The position numbers were made by a program, and so were the translations under genes. The notes under the pieces were generated by a model. That model had not been told where the DNA came from, did no database searches, and saw only the letters and a program-made list of their open reading frames with translations. Below, piece by piece: positions 35,657 through 44,976 of a stretch of DNA of 64,000 bases. Every line of letters starts with the position of its first letter. Positions within the stretch are counted from its first letter, which is position 1. This stretch comes from Mesorhizobium sp. CA8 (GTDB lineage Bacteria; Pseudomonadota; Alphaproteobacteria; Rhizobiales; Rhizobiaceae): assembly GCF_020164955.1 (NCBI RefSeq), contig NZ_JAIUHG010000020.1, forward strand, positions 60,074 to 124,073, given 5' to 3'.

Positions 35657-36141
35657 GCAGTCACCGTCGCCGGGTGTTCAACGCCAGAGGCGGCTTGCTG
35701 GGATGTCGAAGGCGGCTCGTCTTCAACCGCGAGGCCGACGCTCCCGTCTTCCTGCTCTGGCAGATCGTAGAGAAGCGGCCGGACTTCGAGATAAACACCG
35801 TTGCGTACGACAATGCGGCGACGCTCGGCATTGATCGCGAGGACTTCGATGCGATCCCGTGAAGGATCAATAGCTTCGCTAATCAGTGACTCGCCCTGAT
35901 ATTTGGTGCGCTCGTCCTGAAGCGGCAGCCCTACGACATCGAATTGACCGTTCAGGCCAGTCGCCGCCACAGAAAAGCCGATGGGCGAGCCATAGACCAA
36001 AGCGGCCTTGCGGTCGGGAAAGGCGGTCAGCCACCTTGGCGGCCAGGCCAGCGCAGGATCGACATTCTCGGACGTCTCCGAGCTACTCAGAACGACCTTT
36101 CCGTCGGAAAGCGCGGCGACGATCGTACCTTGATCAGAGCG
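35653..36141 (-). pseudogene. C-terminal remainder of beta-propeller protein after in-frame stop
   Basis: This stretch is in the same frame as the 36142-38775 gene and follows its TAG (36142-36144) with no shift. It reads RSDQGTIVAALSDGKVVL, then ALAWPPRWLTAF, KAALVYGSPIGFSV and further propeller-like strands to TGA at 35653. That stop overlaps the CHAT start. Together with the upstream part it would make one ~1040-residue protein. Its only possible independent starts are internal (for example TTG 36000). It is probably the severed end of the upstream protein or is reached by read-through. Confidence 0.75.
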
Positions 36142-38775
36142 CTAGGCGACGGTTTCCGCCAACGCCGCGATTACCAGGCCAAAAGACGCGACGCGCTCGG
36201 GCGAGCCGAAGCCGGAAGGCGAGGCGGTCATACGAAATACATCGCCGTTTTCGAGGCCGCACAGCACGCCTCCTGACTGCGAAAAAGCAATCGCGGAGAC
36301 GTTGCCCGGCAGGCTAATATGCTGCGGACTCACGTCCTCGTTCGCGGACGTCACGACCACGATACTCGATCCTGCACCGCAACACGCAATTCGGTATCCT
36401 TCCAAGCTTAGCGCAACCAGGGGCACGCCCGTGGTCTGGATACCAAGCTGAACCTCTGTCAAGGAAAGTGCCGGCCGGGATTCCGTTCCGGTCGCCCTGG
36501 TGTTGCCTATCTGCGGGAAGGAGAATAGACGTCCGTCGCGCGTCACCAGTACGCCGGACTCAGTCTGAGGGAAAATCATCAGTTCTGCGAAATCTGAGGA
36601 CGCAAGGTTCGCGTTGGACAACGCTGGGCCACCCGAGCCCAAAGCGCCACGGCTACCGCGTACAGCATCGACACGGCTGAAGATAAGCTGCGGGTCTGCC
36701 ACGCCCGGCTCTACCAGCAGGATGTCGCTGCCCCCGCCCAGAAATGCGGCAAGCGGTGCGGCTTCCGAGCCCAGCCTGACGCGCGTTTCCGAAAGGCCGA
36801 CTGACCAGGTTGCCGAAACGGTTGGCGGTTCTTTTTCAGAGATGTCTGCAGACTCGGCGCTTCTGGCAAGAGCCAAAAGTCTACTTGAGCGCAAGGAGAG
36901 TGCGATTGTTCCCGCTTCCTTCGCTTCCCCGGGCTGACGCAGGCGCTGGATAAAGTCATTGAGTTGGCTCTCGTCAATCAACCCGCCTGCCTTGATGTCG
37001 ACAAGGTCCTGCACTGCGCGAGACTGTCTGGGTGTAAACAGCTCGGCTTGGGCTCGCGTGTAGCGCCAAAGCTCAGCCGCTGTGATCGATTTCGGCTCTT
37101 CACCGAAAGCTTTGTCCAGCACCTGCAAGAATGAGAATTGCTGGCTGCGAGGTGTCGTCGCGGATCGCGAAAGCAGAAGGCGCCGTATCTGCGAGGAAAA
37201 GCGCAGACCCTCTGGACCTACCCAGCTTCCCGGCAGCCGCGCGAGCAGGGAGAAGGCGAGGATCTCACTATTGCCGGCAAGCTCAGGCTGGGCCGCGCGC
37301 AGCTTCTCGGCAAGCGCGAAGGAAACTGGTTCAACCATCGCGCATGCCGATGCCCATTGCGCGTGAGGTTCAGACAGATGTTCGAAAGCCGGCTCTCGGG
37401 GCTTGGCCAACTCCGTCTGTCGGATAGCCGCTCGATCGGGCGCGAAGGCAGCGGCCAAAGCCTGCCGCAAGGCGGGACCGGCCGCTGGATGCGGTGCAAT
37501 ACCGAGCCCTTCGAGGATCTCATGGCGGCGATCCCACAGCCGAGGGTCGTCATAGTCAAAAGCCAGCACTGGGCCCTGCTCACGCAGGGTCGCCAGTAGC
37601 GAGATGTCGCGGCCCGACAATCTTTTTAGATCGCCGAAGACAGTGGTAAGCATCCAGCCGCTGCCTCCTGCGATCATTTCCAGTGCCGATGAAATGGTGT
37701 CGCTTCCGTGATGGTCGCTGCTGGTTTCGGAAAATGTACCGGAATAAGCGAGGGTCTCGACGGTGAGGCCTCTCCGCTCGAGTGCGATCTGGAATTCGGT
37801 GGCGGTCGTGTTCCAGTAGCGCGCGTCGCTGCGGCTGTCGGTAAGGATGACGACGGTTGGAAGTTCCTTGCGTTTTTCGAAGATCAGGCTGTCCATGTCA
37901 CCGCGCACACGGCTGTCGATGGTTGAACGCAGGTCAAGGATCCGGCGATCGCGATCGGTCTCCCTATAGCTCAGCAACTCGACGATTTCGGTAGCGAGCC
38001 GGGGGTCGAGAAAACGTGGAGGTAGCCCTCCCAGCGAGCCGACGCGGAACACCGATGCATCGCCCTTTGTCTCTGCAGGTAAATGCTCGTCGTGGGTTTC
38101 TGGAGGCTTGGTCTTAGGTCTCTTTCGAAGGCTGAAGGTAAGCAGAGCGGCCACAGCGGCAGACGCGATGAGTGCTGCCGCGATGCTGTGGCGAACCATC
38201 AATGCTGCATCAAGACGATCCGGGTCCCCGCCTTTTGAGGTGAGATCGGTGCCGAGCGGATCAGAAATGGCGCCAAGCAGGGACCTGATGACAAGCTGGA
38301 ACCTATCGCGCAGAACCGAAAAGTCGACGGGAAGCAAAATGGCGAGCGCTGCGAGGAGGCACACCACCGCCACCATCAGGAGCAGGCGCATCATCGATTT
38401 CGGGCTGCCGAGAAGTTCGAAGAGTCGGGTCAGGCGATCTTGCAGACTGCGCCAGAAGCTCAGATCTGTGACGGGATCCACTTCAGTGATTGGGCGGGCA
38501 TAGTGGATCGGCGCTACGTTCGAGACCGGCTGCAGTGGAGGCGGTGAGGGGGCCGTGAGAAGTTCATCAATAAGCGTCAGGACGAGACTGCGCTGCTCGT
38601 AGCGCTTGCAGAAAATGGGGAGCAACGCTCTCTGGAGTTCTTCCTTCGTCCAGTCACTTTGGGTGGAAAGCACGGCCGCTGCCTGGTCGGCCTCGAAGAG
38701 ACCGACGCGAATGCGCATTTCACGCAGCCGCCAGGTCAGCGCTTGTACGAGGCTATTGGCGACTTCTGACCTCAT
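36142..38775 (-). CDS. Membrane protein with vWA-like segment and beta-propeller
   Basis: An 877-residue protein, first gene of the minus-strand operon. Residues 1-75 are a helical domain that could be an effector-associated adaptor. Membrane helices lie at 128-150 and 196-214. A central alpha/beta segment contains LPTVVILTDSRSDARYWN (DSRSD at 313-317), which may be a degenerate vWA metal site. From about 640 onward, blade-like repeats follow (LGGGSDILLVEPGVADPQLI; ESGVLVTRDGRLFSFPQIG; AIAFSQSGGVLCGLENGDVF), a beta-propeller. The frame ends at TAG 36142, but propeller sequence continues in the same frame for 162 codons, so the product is probably truncated. The vWA and adaptor assignments are tentative; the propeller and membrane helices are clear. 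Confidence 0.7.
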   Translation of the reverse strand: MRSEVANSLVQALTWRLREMRIRVGLFEADQAAAVLSTQSDWTKEELQRALLPIFCKRYEQRSLVLTLIDELLTAPSPPPLQPVSNVAPIHYARPITEVDPVTDLSFWRSLQDRLTRLFELLGSPKSMMRLLLMVAVVCLLAALAILLPVDFSVLRDRFQLVIRSLLGAISDPLGTDLTSKGGDPDRLDAALMVRHSIAAALIASAAVAALLTFSLRKRPKTKPPETHDEHLPAETKGDASVFRVGSLGGLPPRFLDPRLATEIVELLSYRETDRDRRILDLRSTIDSRVRGDMDSLIFEKRKELPTVVILTDSRSDARYWNTTATEFQIALERRGLTVETLAYSGTFSETSSDHHGSDTISSALEMIAGGSGWMLTTVFGDLKRLSGRDISLLATLREQGPVLAFDYDDPRLWDRRHEILEGLGIAPHPAAGPALRQALAAAFAPDRAAIRQTELAKPREPAFEHLSEPHAQWASACAMVEPVSFALAEKLRAAQPELAGNSEILAFSLLARLPGSWVGPEGLRFSSQIRRLLLSRSATTPRSQQFSFLQVLDKAFGEEPKSITAAELWRYTRAQAELFTPRQSRAVQDLVDIKAGGLIDESQLNDFIQRLRQPGEAKEAGTIALSLRSSRLLALARSAESADISEKEPPTVSATWSVGLSETRVRLGSEAAPLAAFLGGGSDILLVEPGVADPQLIFSRVDAVRGSRGALGSGGPALSNANLASSDFAELMIFPQTESGVLVTRDGRLFSFPQIGNTRATGTESRPALSLTEVQLGIQTTGVPLVALSLEGYRIACCGAGSSIVVVTSANEDVSPQHISLPGNVSAIAFSQSGGVLCGLENGDVFRMTASPSGFGSPERVASFGLVIAALAETVA

Positions 38776-39756
38776 TTCAGGCCATCATGCCTTTGGTACC
38801 GCCGACGAGCGTCGATTTGCGATACATCAAAATGAGAGTCCAAAAAAAATACGGCCGCACAAGCCGAGCGCCACCCATGTGCCTCTCCCGCCGACAACAA
38901 ATACCTGCGAGCAGATTTTTTTCTATTTTAGAAGACAATAACATAGCGTGGAAGGATATGTCGTCAGAATAATCTACGAATGCACGACGTGATCCGTTGC
39001 CATGCATGTAGTCCGCGACAGCCTTTGATCCACATGAAGCTGATGAGGCAAGACTGCGCTGCACTCGGTAATCGTGCCCCCTCACAGAGGCCGCTCAGGG
39101 AAAGTGTCGCGGCAAGCTAGAACCGGTCACGTGAACCGGCCGCTTTGCGCCTCATCTTGGCCGCTCCGACGAACAGTTGGTTATCCCCAAAGTGGCCGCC
39201 AATCGGTGGAGGTGGTTCGGACACTATGACAGCGAGCACTTCAAGAAACGGTCCGCCGCGTCACCGAGGAAGATCTGGTTGACCTAGTGCCCGGTCGCCT
39301 CGGCATGCGAACGCGCCAGACGAGCCTATTCCCTCACGGCACGCTCGACGTCGTCGAGCCTGATGGGATTTTCGGATTCCGGAGGATCGATGAGGACAAC
39401 GTTCTGCTTGCCGACAAGAAGGTAGGCCGGTCAAGGGCGTTACCGGACTGGGCCTTTGCTGCCGCGCGAACCTTGCCCACCCTGGGAAAATCTAGCGCAG
39501 GAGTCCACCATTTCGATCGCCTTCGTCTACCCTGGCATCTCGTCTCCCGTGCCGATGGACAGAACACGGATATTCTCCCGCGGCGATCGACACAGGCCCG
39601 AAGCAGCCGGCCGGCGTCCCAACCGCATGATCGACGGTGCGAAATGGGTCAAGTCTGGTGTTAAGGCGACGGTCCAATACCTGCGTGGCGAGCCAAAGTT
39701 CCGGCACGCGACGTTAAGTGAGACTAGACTATCGCGCGACAACCCAATCTCAACAA
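38776..39756. other. Gene-poor region with decayed fragments
   Basis: About 980 bases. It holds copy A of a diverged 142-base repeat (39022-39163). Further right are plus-strand fragments that read like broken genes: a frame around 39287-39420 (LDVVEPDGIFGFRRIDEDNV) and one around 39626-39740 (AKWVKSGVKATVQYLRG, then FRHATL), the latter faintly like the C-terminus of an ATP-dependent DNA ligase. Neither is intact. The promoter of the large minus-strand operon should lie just right of 38775. Confidence 0.4.
39022..39163. repeat. Diverged direct repeat, copy A
   Basis: A ~142-base stretch starting CCTTTGATCCACATGAAGCT matches 49306-49451 along its whole length in the same orientation, with scattered substitutions and a small length change. 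Shared blocks include CACATGAAGCT, GCACTCGGT and TTTGCGCCT. It carries no open gene. It could be a remnant of an insertion element or another interspersed repeat. Confidence 0.8.
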
Positions 39757-41340
39757 TCAATGGGTGCTTTCAGAAAGCATCGGAACAACCTCAACCACCA
39801 AAGGCGTCTGTATTTCAGGGGAGTTTATGAACACGCCCTGTACTACTTCTAGATTACCATTGGCGACCGGCGTCGCTATTAACCCTTGTGGACGATGAAC
39901 TGCAGGCTTAACCAAAACAACAGGCAAATTAACCGGACGATTAGCTATCCCTATTTCCATCAGCCTGTTAAAGTAAGGCGCGCCGGTACCCAGATATGTC
40001 AACAATGTTGCCGGAATTATGGTAGCTTTGCTCAAAAGAGGGCTTAAACCCTCGTCATCGACAAATATGTCGTGAAGATATGCCATGGCGTTCATTCCGG
40101 GCACCCTCGACACACCCGTCATAAACTGAGTACGCTCCCCTGTTCCAATCCAGCCGGTATCATCCTCAGTTGACCATGTACCGACATGCGGCCGCCGTGG
40201 GTCCAGCGCCCTCATGTTTACATTTGTCTTTGGGTTCCCATACTCGTCAAGGACGACATTGCCGTTTTCGTCCGTGACATAGCTATCCGCTGCTGAGCAG
40301 TATGCGTTTAGCGTGCTCTTGCAATAAGCTTCACCCTCGGAGGCCTTGCCCTCTATCGGATGCCCGGTGCGGCGTTCATAGCCAGTCTGTACCAGAACCA
40401 TGCCCGCAGCAAGCAAGACGCTATCTCGTACGGCGCGATGATCCCCCCCCATTGCTGCCACGGCCAAGCCACCCACGGCTCCCGCCGCCACCGTTTTCTC
40501 AGCAATCTGCGTGTTAGTGATTGAGGGCATATGACCGACCGCGGTAAACGCCTCACTGGTAATCCCAGTTATGATGCCCGCACGCAAGGCGAGGTCCGCA
40601 TTACCAGTTCTCCTATAAGTTAACCAAGCAGCATAAGCAGCGGCGCCAGCAGGGCCGCCGTAAGCAGATGCAGCAACTTGACCGACGGTCGCCAGGATCA
40701 CGCTTTCTTGGGCCGCTGCCGCGGCATTGTGCTCGGTATTACGAATTGGATCGATTTCAAATTCCCAGATCGCGTCTACAATCTTCCCTTCCTTCAGCCG
40801 CCGGTCGAGATCCGAAAAAGACTTTCCTAGACCTTTCACTTCTCTCACAACAAAACGAGAAAGGGCACCGCCCGCTTCTCCTAGGTCGGACACCGCCTTT
40901 CGACTTGCACGCCAGGTATCTTGCCCAGCCTTTTCATAGGTTTTCCCAATATCACGCGAAGCCTTCTCTATCGCATGGCCGGTGTCGTGAGCTGCAATTT
41001 CAGTTGTTCGCCCAGCGTCATGCGCAGCTTTCTCTACGGTCTTGCCGGTATCCTGCGCTGCCTTCTCAAGCGTGTGGCCGATATCGTGCGCAGTCTTCTC
41101 GAGGGTCTTTCCTGTGTCCTGCCCAGCTTTTCCAAGCGTCTTGCCGACATCATGGAGCGTCTTTTCTCCGGCATGGCCTGCATCATGAGCGCCTTTTTCT
41201 ACGGCCTTCCCAACATTGCACCCAACGTCAGCCCACCCGCCGCATGCTAATGCAGGACCGGATGATGTAGAAGCGGCGAACGCAGCAAAGAAGGCCGCCG
41301 CTCGAAAAAAACGAAATAGATCGGGATATTGAAGCAGCAC
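39757..41340 (-). CDS. Secreted protein with LEA-like 11-mer repeats
   Basis: About 527 residues from GTG 41340, which has GGGAG seven bases upstream; a TTG at 41388 would overlap the upstream gene. The N-terminus (FRFFRAAAFFAAFAAS, then PALACGG) is a signal peptide. Ten consecutive 11-residue units of the type KTLEKAAxDxG follow, predicted as amphipathic helix like LEA group 3 or apolipoprotein repeats. The middle is Ala/Gly-rich with a possible membrane segment (GQVAASAYGGPAGAAAYAAW). The C-terminal third (TGVSRVPGMNAMAYLHDIFV) resembles domains seen at the ends of secreted, toxin-like proteins, but I cannot name it. It is encoded just after a small secreted protein. Surface or periplasmic role inferred. 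Confidence 0.7.
   Translation of the reverse strand: MLLQYPDLFRFFRAAAFFAAFAASTSSGPALACGGWADVGCNVGKAVEKGAHDAGHAGEKTLHDVGKTLGKAGQDTGKTLEKTAHDIGHTLEKAAQDTGKTVEKAAHDAGRTTEIAAHDTGHAIEKASRDIGKTYEKAGQDTWRASRKAVSDLGEAGGALSRFVVREVKGLGKSFSDLDRRLKEGKIVDAIWEFEIDPIRNTEHNAAAAAQESVILATVGQVAASAYGGPAGAAAYAAWLTYRRTGNADLALRAGIITGITSEAFTAVGHMPSITNTQIAEKTVAAGAVGGLAVAAMGGDHRAVRDSVLLAAGMVLVQTGYERRTGHPIEGKASEGEAYCKSTLNAYCSAADSYVTDENGNVVLDEYGNPKTNVNMRALDPRRPHVGTWSTEDDTGWIGTGERTQFMTGVSRVPGMNAMAYLHDIFVDDEGLSPLLSKATIIPATLLTYLGTGAPYFNRLMEIGIANRPVNLPVVLVKPAVHRPQGLIATPVANGNLEVVQGVFINSPEIQTPLVVEVVPMLSESTH
40879..41208 (-). repeat. Ten tandem 11-residue coding repeats (LEA-like)
   Basis: Ten 33-base units encode variants of [KH]TxEKAAxD[TI]G. 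Hydrophobic, acidic and basic positions recur every 11 residues, the period of LEA group 3 helices. The DNA units are diverged from one another, so this is an old repeat and not a recent expansion. Confidence 0.85.
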
Positions 41341-41377
41341 GGCGGCACTCCCATTTCTCGTTGCCCGCCGCAGTAGT

Positions 41378-41692
41378 TTACTTGCCAAACCCCTTACAAT
41401 TCGCGGACCCGGTATTGATTTGCCAGCTGGCGGGCTGAGTGCCGCTCTTAGTGCACTGCATCAAAAGCATTTCGCCCGAGCAAAATGCGACTCCGACACT
41501 GTATACTTGGCTTTGAAAGACACAATACGACGACAAAAGAGCTTCGGCGTCGTTTCCTAAGACTGCCATCCGGGGCGGTGGCACGGGTTTGTTGTCGGTC
41601 GAACCCTTTGCACTCTCTTGTGCGACAGTCGGAGAAATTCCTCCCAAGCCCAAGAAGCCAATAATACCAACCAGCAGTAGCAATCTGCTCAT
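41378..41692 (-). CDS. Small secreted Cys-containing protein (DUF1496-like)
   Basis: A 104-residue protein. Residues 1-24 (MSRLLLLVGIIGFLGLGG, then TVAQ) are a signal peptide. The mature part contains YCVFQSQVYSVGVAFCSG and LLMQCTKSG, similar in layout to DUF1496 proteins, whose conserved Cys residues suggest periplasmic disulfides. It ends with a third segment, SANCKGFGK. The gene lies immediately upstream of the LEA-like protein gene and probably shares its transcript. Function unknown. Confidence 0.65.
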   Translation of the reverse strand: MSRLLLLVGIIGFLGLGGISPTVAQESAKGSTDNKPVPPPRMAVLGNDAEALLSSYCVFQSQVYSVGVAFCSGEMLLMQCTKSGTQPASWQINTGSANCKGFGK

Positions 41693-42074
41693 CTTGGTAT
41701 CCCCAAATGAATATCCTTTGGCCTACTTATCGCACCAGCAAGCTCGCCAGTCAATTATGAAGCATCCAACTTGCGATTTATAGCTCCTCCAAGCTAGCAA
41801 CGTTGGTTGAAAGGCCAATTAGCCTCGATCGTGGAGATTGCGATCGTGGAGATTGCGCCGGCGTTGCCGTGCTCGCGCGCGCGATCAGAATCGAGGAGAG
41901 CGCCGTCGAGTTGAAATCGCTGGTCGGCACGTTCGCGGCTGAGCTTTGGCCTGTTCTTTTTGATCTATTTGAACCAAAGGCCCGCGTGTCGCCTCCAGCC
42001 GGTAGATGCCATCATCTAGATGGCAAACACTACCAGCACGGCGAGGATCATTCAGTGGGCGTTCGGCCGGCCCC
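41693..42074. other. Intergenic region with a short tandem duplication
   Basis: About 380 bases between two minus-strand genes. The 15-base sequence GATCGTGGAGATTGC occurs twice in tandem at 41827-41856. Short frames on both strands overlap it without recognisable products. Confidence 0.45.
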
Positions 42075-43289
42075 TCACTTTCGGCGCCTTCTCCTAAATT
42101 GCCACGATTCTCTGAGAGAAAAGTAGGATTCGAGATCCCAGAGATAGTCGTCTGGCGCCCAATCGACACTTTCATTGCTCAGGCCCAAACGACAATACTC
42201 CCCTTGGTCATCTTTTCCGGGCCGTGCAAATGTGATCACCAACCCGGCGCGGCTCACGTGCCGCTCGACTGAGAACGCGGCCGGCTGAGCTCGGTGACTG
42301 CCCCAAGCTCGGATAGTGTCGATGTTGTCCTGGCTAAAGAAAGTGCGCGCGTCAGAGATATCCTCTGTCAGTTTTTGCAGCGTATGAAGCGCCGCCACCA
42401 CACGCTGTACGGCCCGTGAACCATCGCCCGCGGCCACTATCTCCACAGTCCGCTCCAGGGCATCCTCTGCCGTGCGGCAATCATCAAGTCCGGCAAATAG
42501 ATCCTTTGTCAGAGACAGATCTCGAGCGAATTTCGAATTGGGCCTCACCATCGCCGCCCCTCGCAACGCACCTATGATATGATTTCGCGTGACGCGCTTG
42601 GGCAGCCGGTCGTCGTAGCGAGCTGCGACGTTATCGACCGATTCTGCAAGCATTAGGACGCCGTCCTTGGAGCTGCGGCGAAGAGCCTTCTGGATAGTGG
42701 GAGCGCCACGATTGAAGTCGCGATGCGCTTTATCGATCTCCTTTGCTACAGGCAGCAATGACGCGATATTTGCCACCGTAAAGGGGATCCGCTGCAGCCA
42801 GTACAGCAGGCAGTCCTCCTCGTGTGCGCGCTTCCGATCGGCTTTCCACTTGTCCCAAGCGGCCCTTTTTTGATCCTCAGCCGCGCATTCGTTGCCGATA
42901 ATCGCGATCGCCTGCCGAGCAAAAATATAGACCAGCGCGCCCTCCAGGAACTTTTCCTTGTGGGCGCACATTGGACACGGAATATAGTCGCCGTTTTGCC
43001 GCTTCTTTCGATCTACAGCGAACTCTTCGATGACTTCAAATGGCTCGTGCTTGTGGAGCCGGCCCCAATAAAGCCCCGGGAAATATTCGGGCTCGTAAGA
43101 CTCTCTCACAAAGGCGCGAAATGGCTCGCGCAAATGAAAGGGGGCTTCTCTGTAGGTGGTATGCTTGTCGTAGTCAGGCTTGAAATCGAAATCTATACGT
43201 TCATGCTCTGCTTTTCCCATCTGTGGATCTCTTCCCTGGTTAAACCTACCATCCAAAAAACCTCCCTGGTTTGATCTGTCCCGAATCAT
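42075..43289 (-). CDS. Hypothetical protein with CxxC motif
   Basis: About 404 residues from ATG 43289 (GAGGTGG just upstream); the frame is open to 43355 and another Met lies at 43220. A probable Zn site CPMCAHKEK lies in the N-terminal third after the long charged region YDKHTTYREAPFHLREPFRA. The middle is helical (LLPVAKEIDKAHRDFNRGA; RRSSKDGVLMLAESVDNVAA). A basic C-terminus ends in REPSW-free, Arg-rich sequence RRRRRK. No family recognised. It stands alone between small membrane/secreted genes, with no operon partner evident. Confidence 0.6.
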   Translation of the reverse strand: MIRDRSNQGGFLDGRFNQGRDPQMGKAEHERIDFDFKPDYDKHTTYREAPFHLREPFRAFVRESYEPEYFPGLYWGRLHKHEPFEVIEEFAVDRKKRQNGDYIPCPMCAHKEKFLEGALVYIFARQAIAIIGNECAAEDQKRAAWDKWKADRKRAHEEDCLLYWLQRIPFTVANIASLLPVAKEIDKAHRDFNRGAPTIQKALRRSSKDGVLMLAESVDNVAARYDDRLPKRVTRNHIIGALRGAAMVRPNSKFARDLSLTKDLFAGLDDCRTAEDALERTVEIVAAGDGSRAVQRVVAALHTLQKLTEDISDARTFFSQDNIDTIRAWGSHRAQPAAFSVERHVSRAGLVITFARPGKDDQGEYCRLGLSNESVDWAPDDYLWDLESYFSLRESWQFRRRRRK

Positions 43290-43440
43290 GACCACCTCGA
43301 TTCGGCAACACAGAATGTATAGTCGACATCGAACCTCCTGCGGAGTCCCGTTCAAATTCCGGTGAAATGTGGGGATATGTTACGCAGCCATCTCAGGCAG
43401 CGATGGAGAGCGAAAGCGCCCTTCCGCATCAGCGTCGAAT

Positions 43441-43887
43441 TTATCCGCCCACTGACGAGATCGAGGGAGAGCTGCCGACCATCGGCCTGCGTCCGATGCT
43501 GCTCAATGTTGCGGGAGGTTGGGTGTGTCGGTGCTGGACAAAAAATGCAGCGGTCAAGATGAGGATGAGGACAGGCACGATGATTGACCACGACACAAAA
43601 GCCACCCCAAGCCAAAGATTCAAACTTGCAACCAGAAACCCATAGCCAATCACGGTGACGAAAGCGCAAACGGCGATGGCCGCTCCGAATAAAGAGGGGG
43701 CACTTGGAGGGAACCGCACGACGCTGGTCATAGTTGGGTGCATAGCGAAGTAGACTCCCAAGTTTACCGGAATAACAAATATGAAGCATATCGCTGCATA
43801 GAAGTCGCACTGCCCCACAACCGACGCTTGGCGTTCCTCCCGTGGCCAATCACGGCCAAAGGAGCAAACGAAATGGGACATTCTCAC
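43441..43887 (-). CDS. Small predicted membrane protein
   Basis: A 148-residue frame with three hydrophobic helices: AAICFIFVIPVNLGVYFAM, FGAAIAVCAFVTVIGYGFLV and WSIIVPVLILILTAAFFV. The N-terminal part overlaps the decayed integrase on the other strand by a few bases, so the true start may be internal. No family recognised. The hydrophobic profile is the main support. Confidence 0.5.
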   Translation of the reverse strand: MRMSHFVCSFGRDWPREERQASVVGQCDFYAAICFIFVIPVNLGVYFAMHPTMTSVVRFPPSAPSLFGAAIAVCAFVTVIGYGFLVASLNLWLGVAFVSWSIIVPVLILILTAAFFVQHRHTQPPATLSSIGRRPMVGSSPSISSVGG

Positions 43888-44494
43888 TATGACCCCAACG
43901 CTCCCGATCGCCGCGCGTGGAACGCGGGCAAGAAGGTCGGAACGAAACGGCCGCTGAAACCTCGGCAGATATGGGCGATCCGATTTTTTCTCGATCGAGA
44001 GCGGCGATTGCGCGATCGAGCCCTCTTCGATCTCGCAATCGACAGCAAGTTGCGCGGCTGCGACCTAGTCAAGATCAAGACCGGCACCTTGGTTGTCGGG
44101 TCGAAATTCGGACCCGCGCGATCGTCGTGCAACAGAAGACAGGGCGACCAGTGCAGTTCGAGTTGATGCGATGCGCGTTCCAGCCTTCTCGCGGCTGGAG
44201 CGGCGCGGTGGCACCGTGCACGACTATGCGTTCCCGAGCCGAATGGACCCAAAGCGCCACATGAGCACGAGGCAGTATGCCCGCCTCGTGGACGAGTGGG
44301 TCGTGGCAATCGGACTTCGACCTCAGGAATACGGGACGCATTCGCTGCGGCGTACCAAAGCGTCCATCATCTACAAGGTGACCGGTAACCTGCGCGCGGT
44401 CCAGATTTTGCTCGGCCACACCAAGGTCAAGAACACAGTTCGGTATCTCGGAGTCGACGTAGAAGATGCCCTCGAGCTAGCCGAGGCGACGTAG
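43874..44494 (+). pseudogene. Tyrosine integrase remnant (frameshifted)
   Basis: The first frame from ATG 43874 reads AWNAGKKVGTKRPLKPRQIW, then DLAIDSKLRGCDLVKIK. The next frame carries RTRAIVVQQKTGRPVQFELM. The last frame carries HDYAFPSRMDPKRHMSTRQY, YGTHSLRRTKAS and LLGHTKVKNTVRYLGVDVED. These are consecutive pieces of one Xer-like tyrosine recombinase with the HxLRR and LGHxxxxxTxRY motifs, broken by at least two frameshifts around 44100-44200. The protein is not expected to be active. Confidence 0.85.
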
Positions 44495-44976
44495 GTCTGA
44501 CTGGAAGCGGCTCTACCGTCTCGGTAGGGCCGCGCAGCGCCTCATGTGGGACGTTCGGCCCGCCAGCCCTGCATCCCCAAAGCAGTCACTCCTGTATGGT
44601 TCTGATGAGTTGCCGGAGGAGGTCGGTTGGACGCGCCGCCGCGAACTGTGCCTCGCGAATGTTCAAGCTGCGAGGCCACGACGGATACGCGCGCCGCCAT
44701 CTCGGTCATCGAGGCCGATATCGCGCGGGTTGGACATTGCTTCAGGGTGGCATCCTGCCGTCCGTGCGCCAATAGCTGTCGGTGGGTGTAACCGTTGCGT
44801 TAGATGCGATGAATTTCTTAATAGTGCCGGGTTTGCGGCATTGGCCATCTCATCTCCCATGTGGAAGATGTGAAAGCGTGAAACGGTGCTTCAGACCGCG
44901 AACGGTGCAGTGATGGCGCTGTAGGCAGATTTCCTCCTATAAGCGTCCGCATTTCAACTTTGGTCGAGTGAACCCC
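44495..44976. other. Intergenic region after integrase remnant
   Basis: About 480 bases. Overlapping frames on both strands (for example 44544-44873) have no recognisable product. Possibly decayed mobile-element sequence. The promoter of the DUF4145 gene should lie at the right end. Confidence 0.4.

Noticed and set aside
39626..39740. DNA-ligase-like fragment
   Set aside because: Only ~35 residues with weak resemblance and no adjoining domain; mentioned under the gap and not called as a gene.
41827..41856. Perfect 15-base tandem duplication
   Set aside because: Real but short, non-coding and without context; no support for a function.
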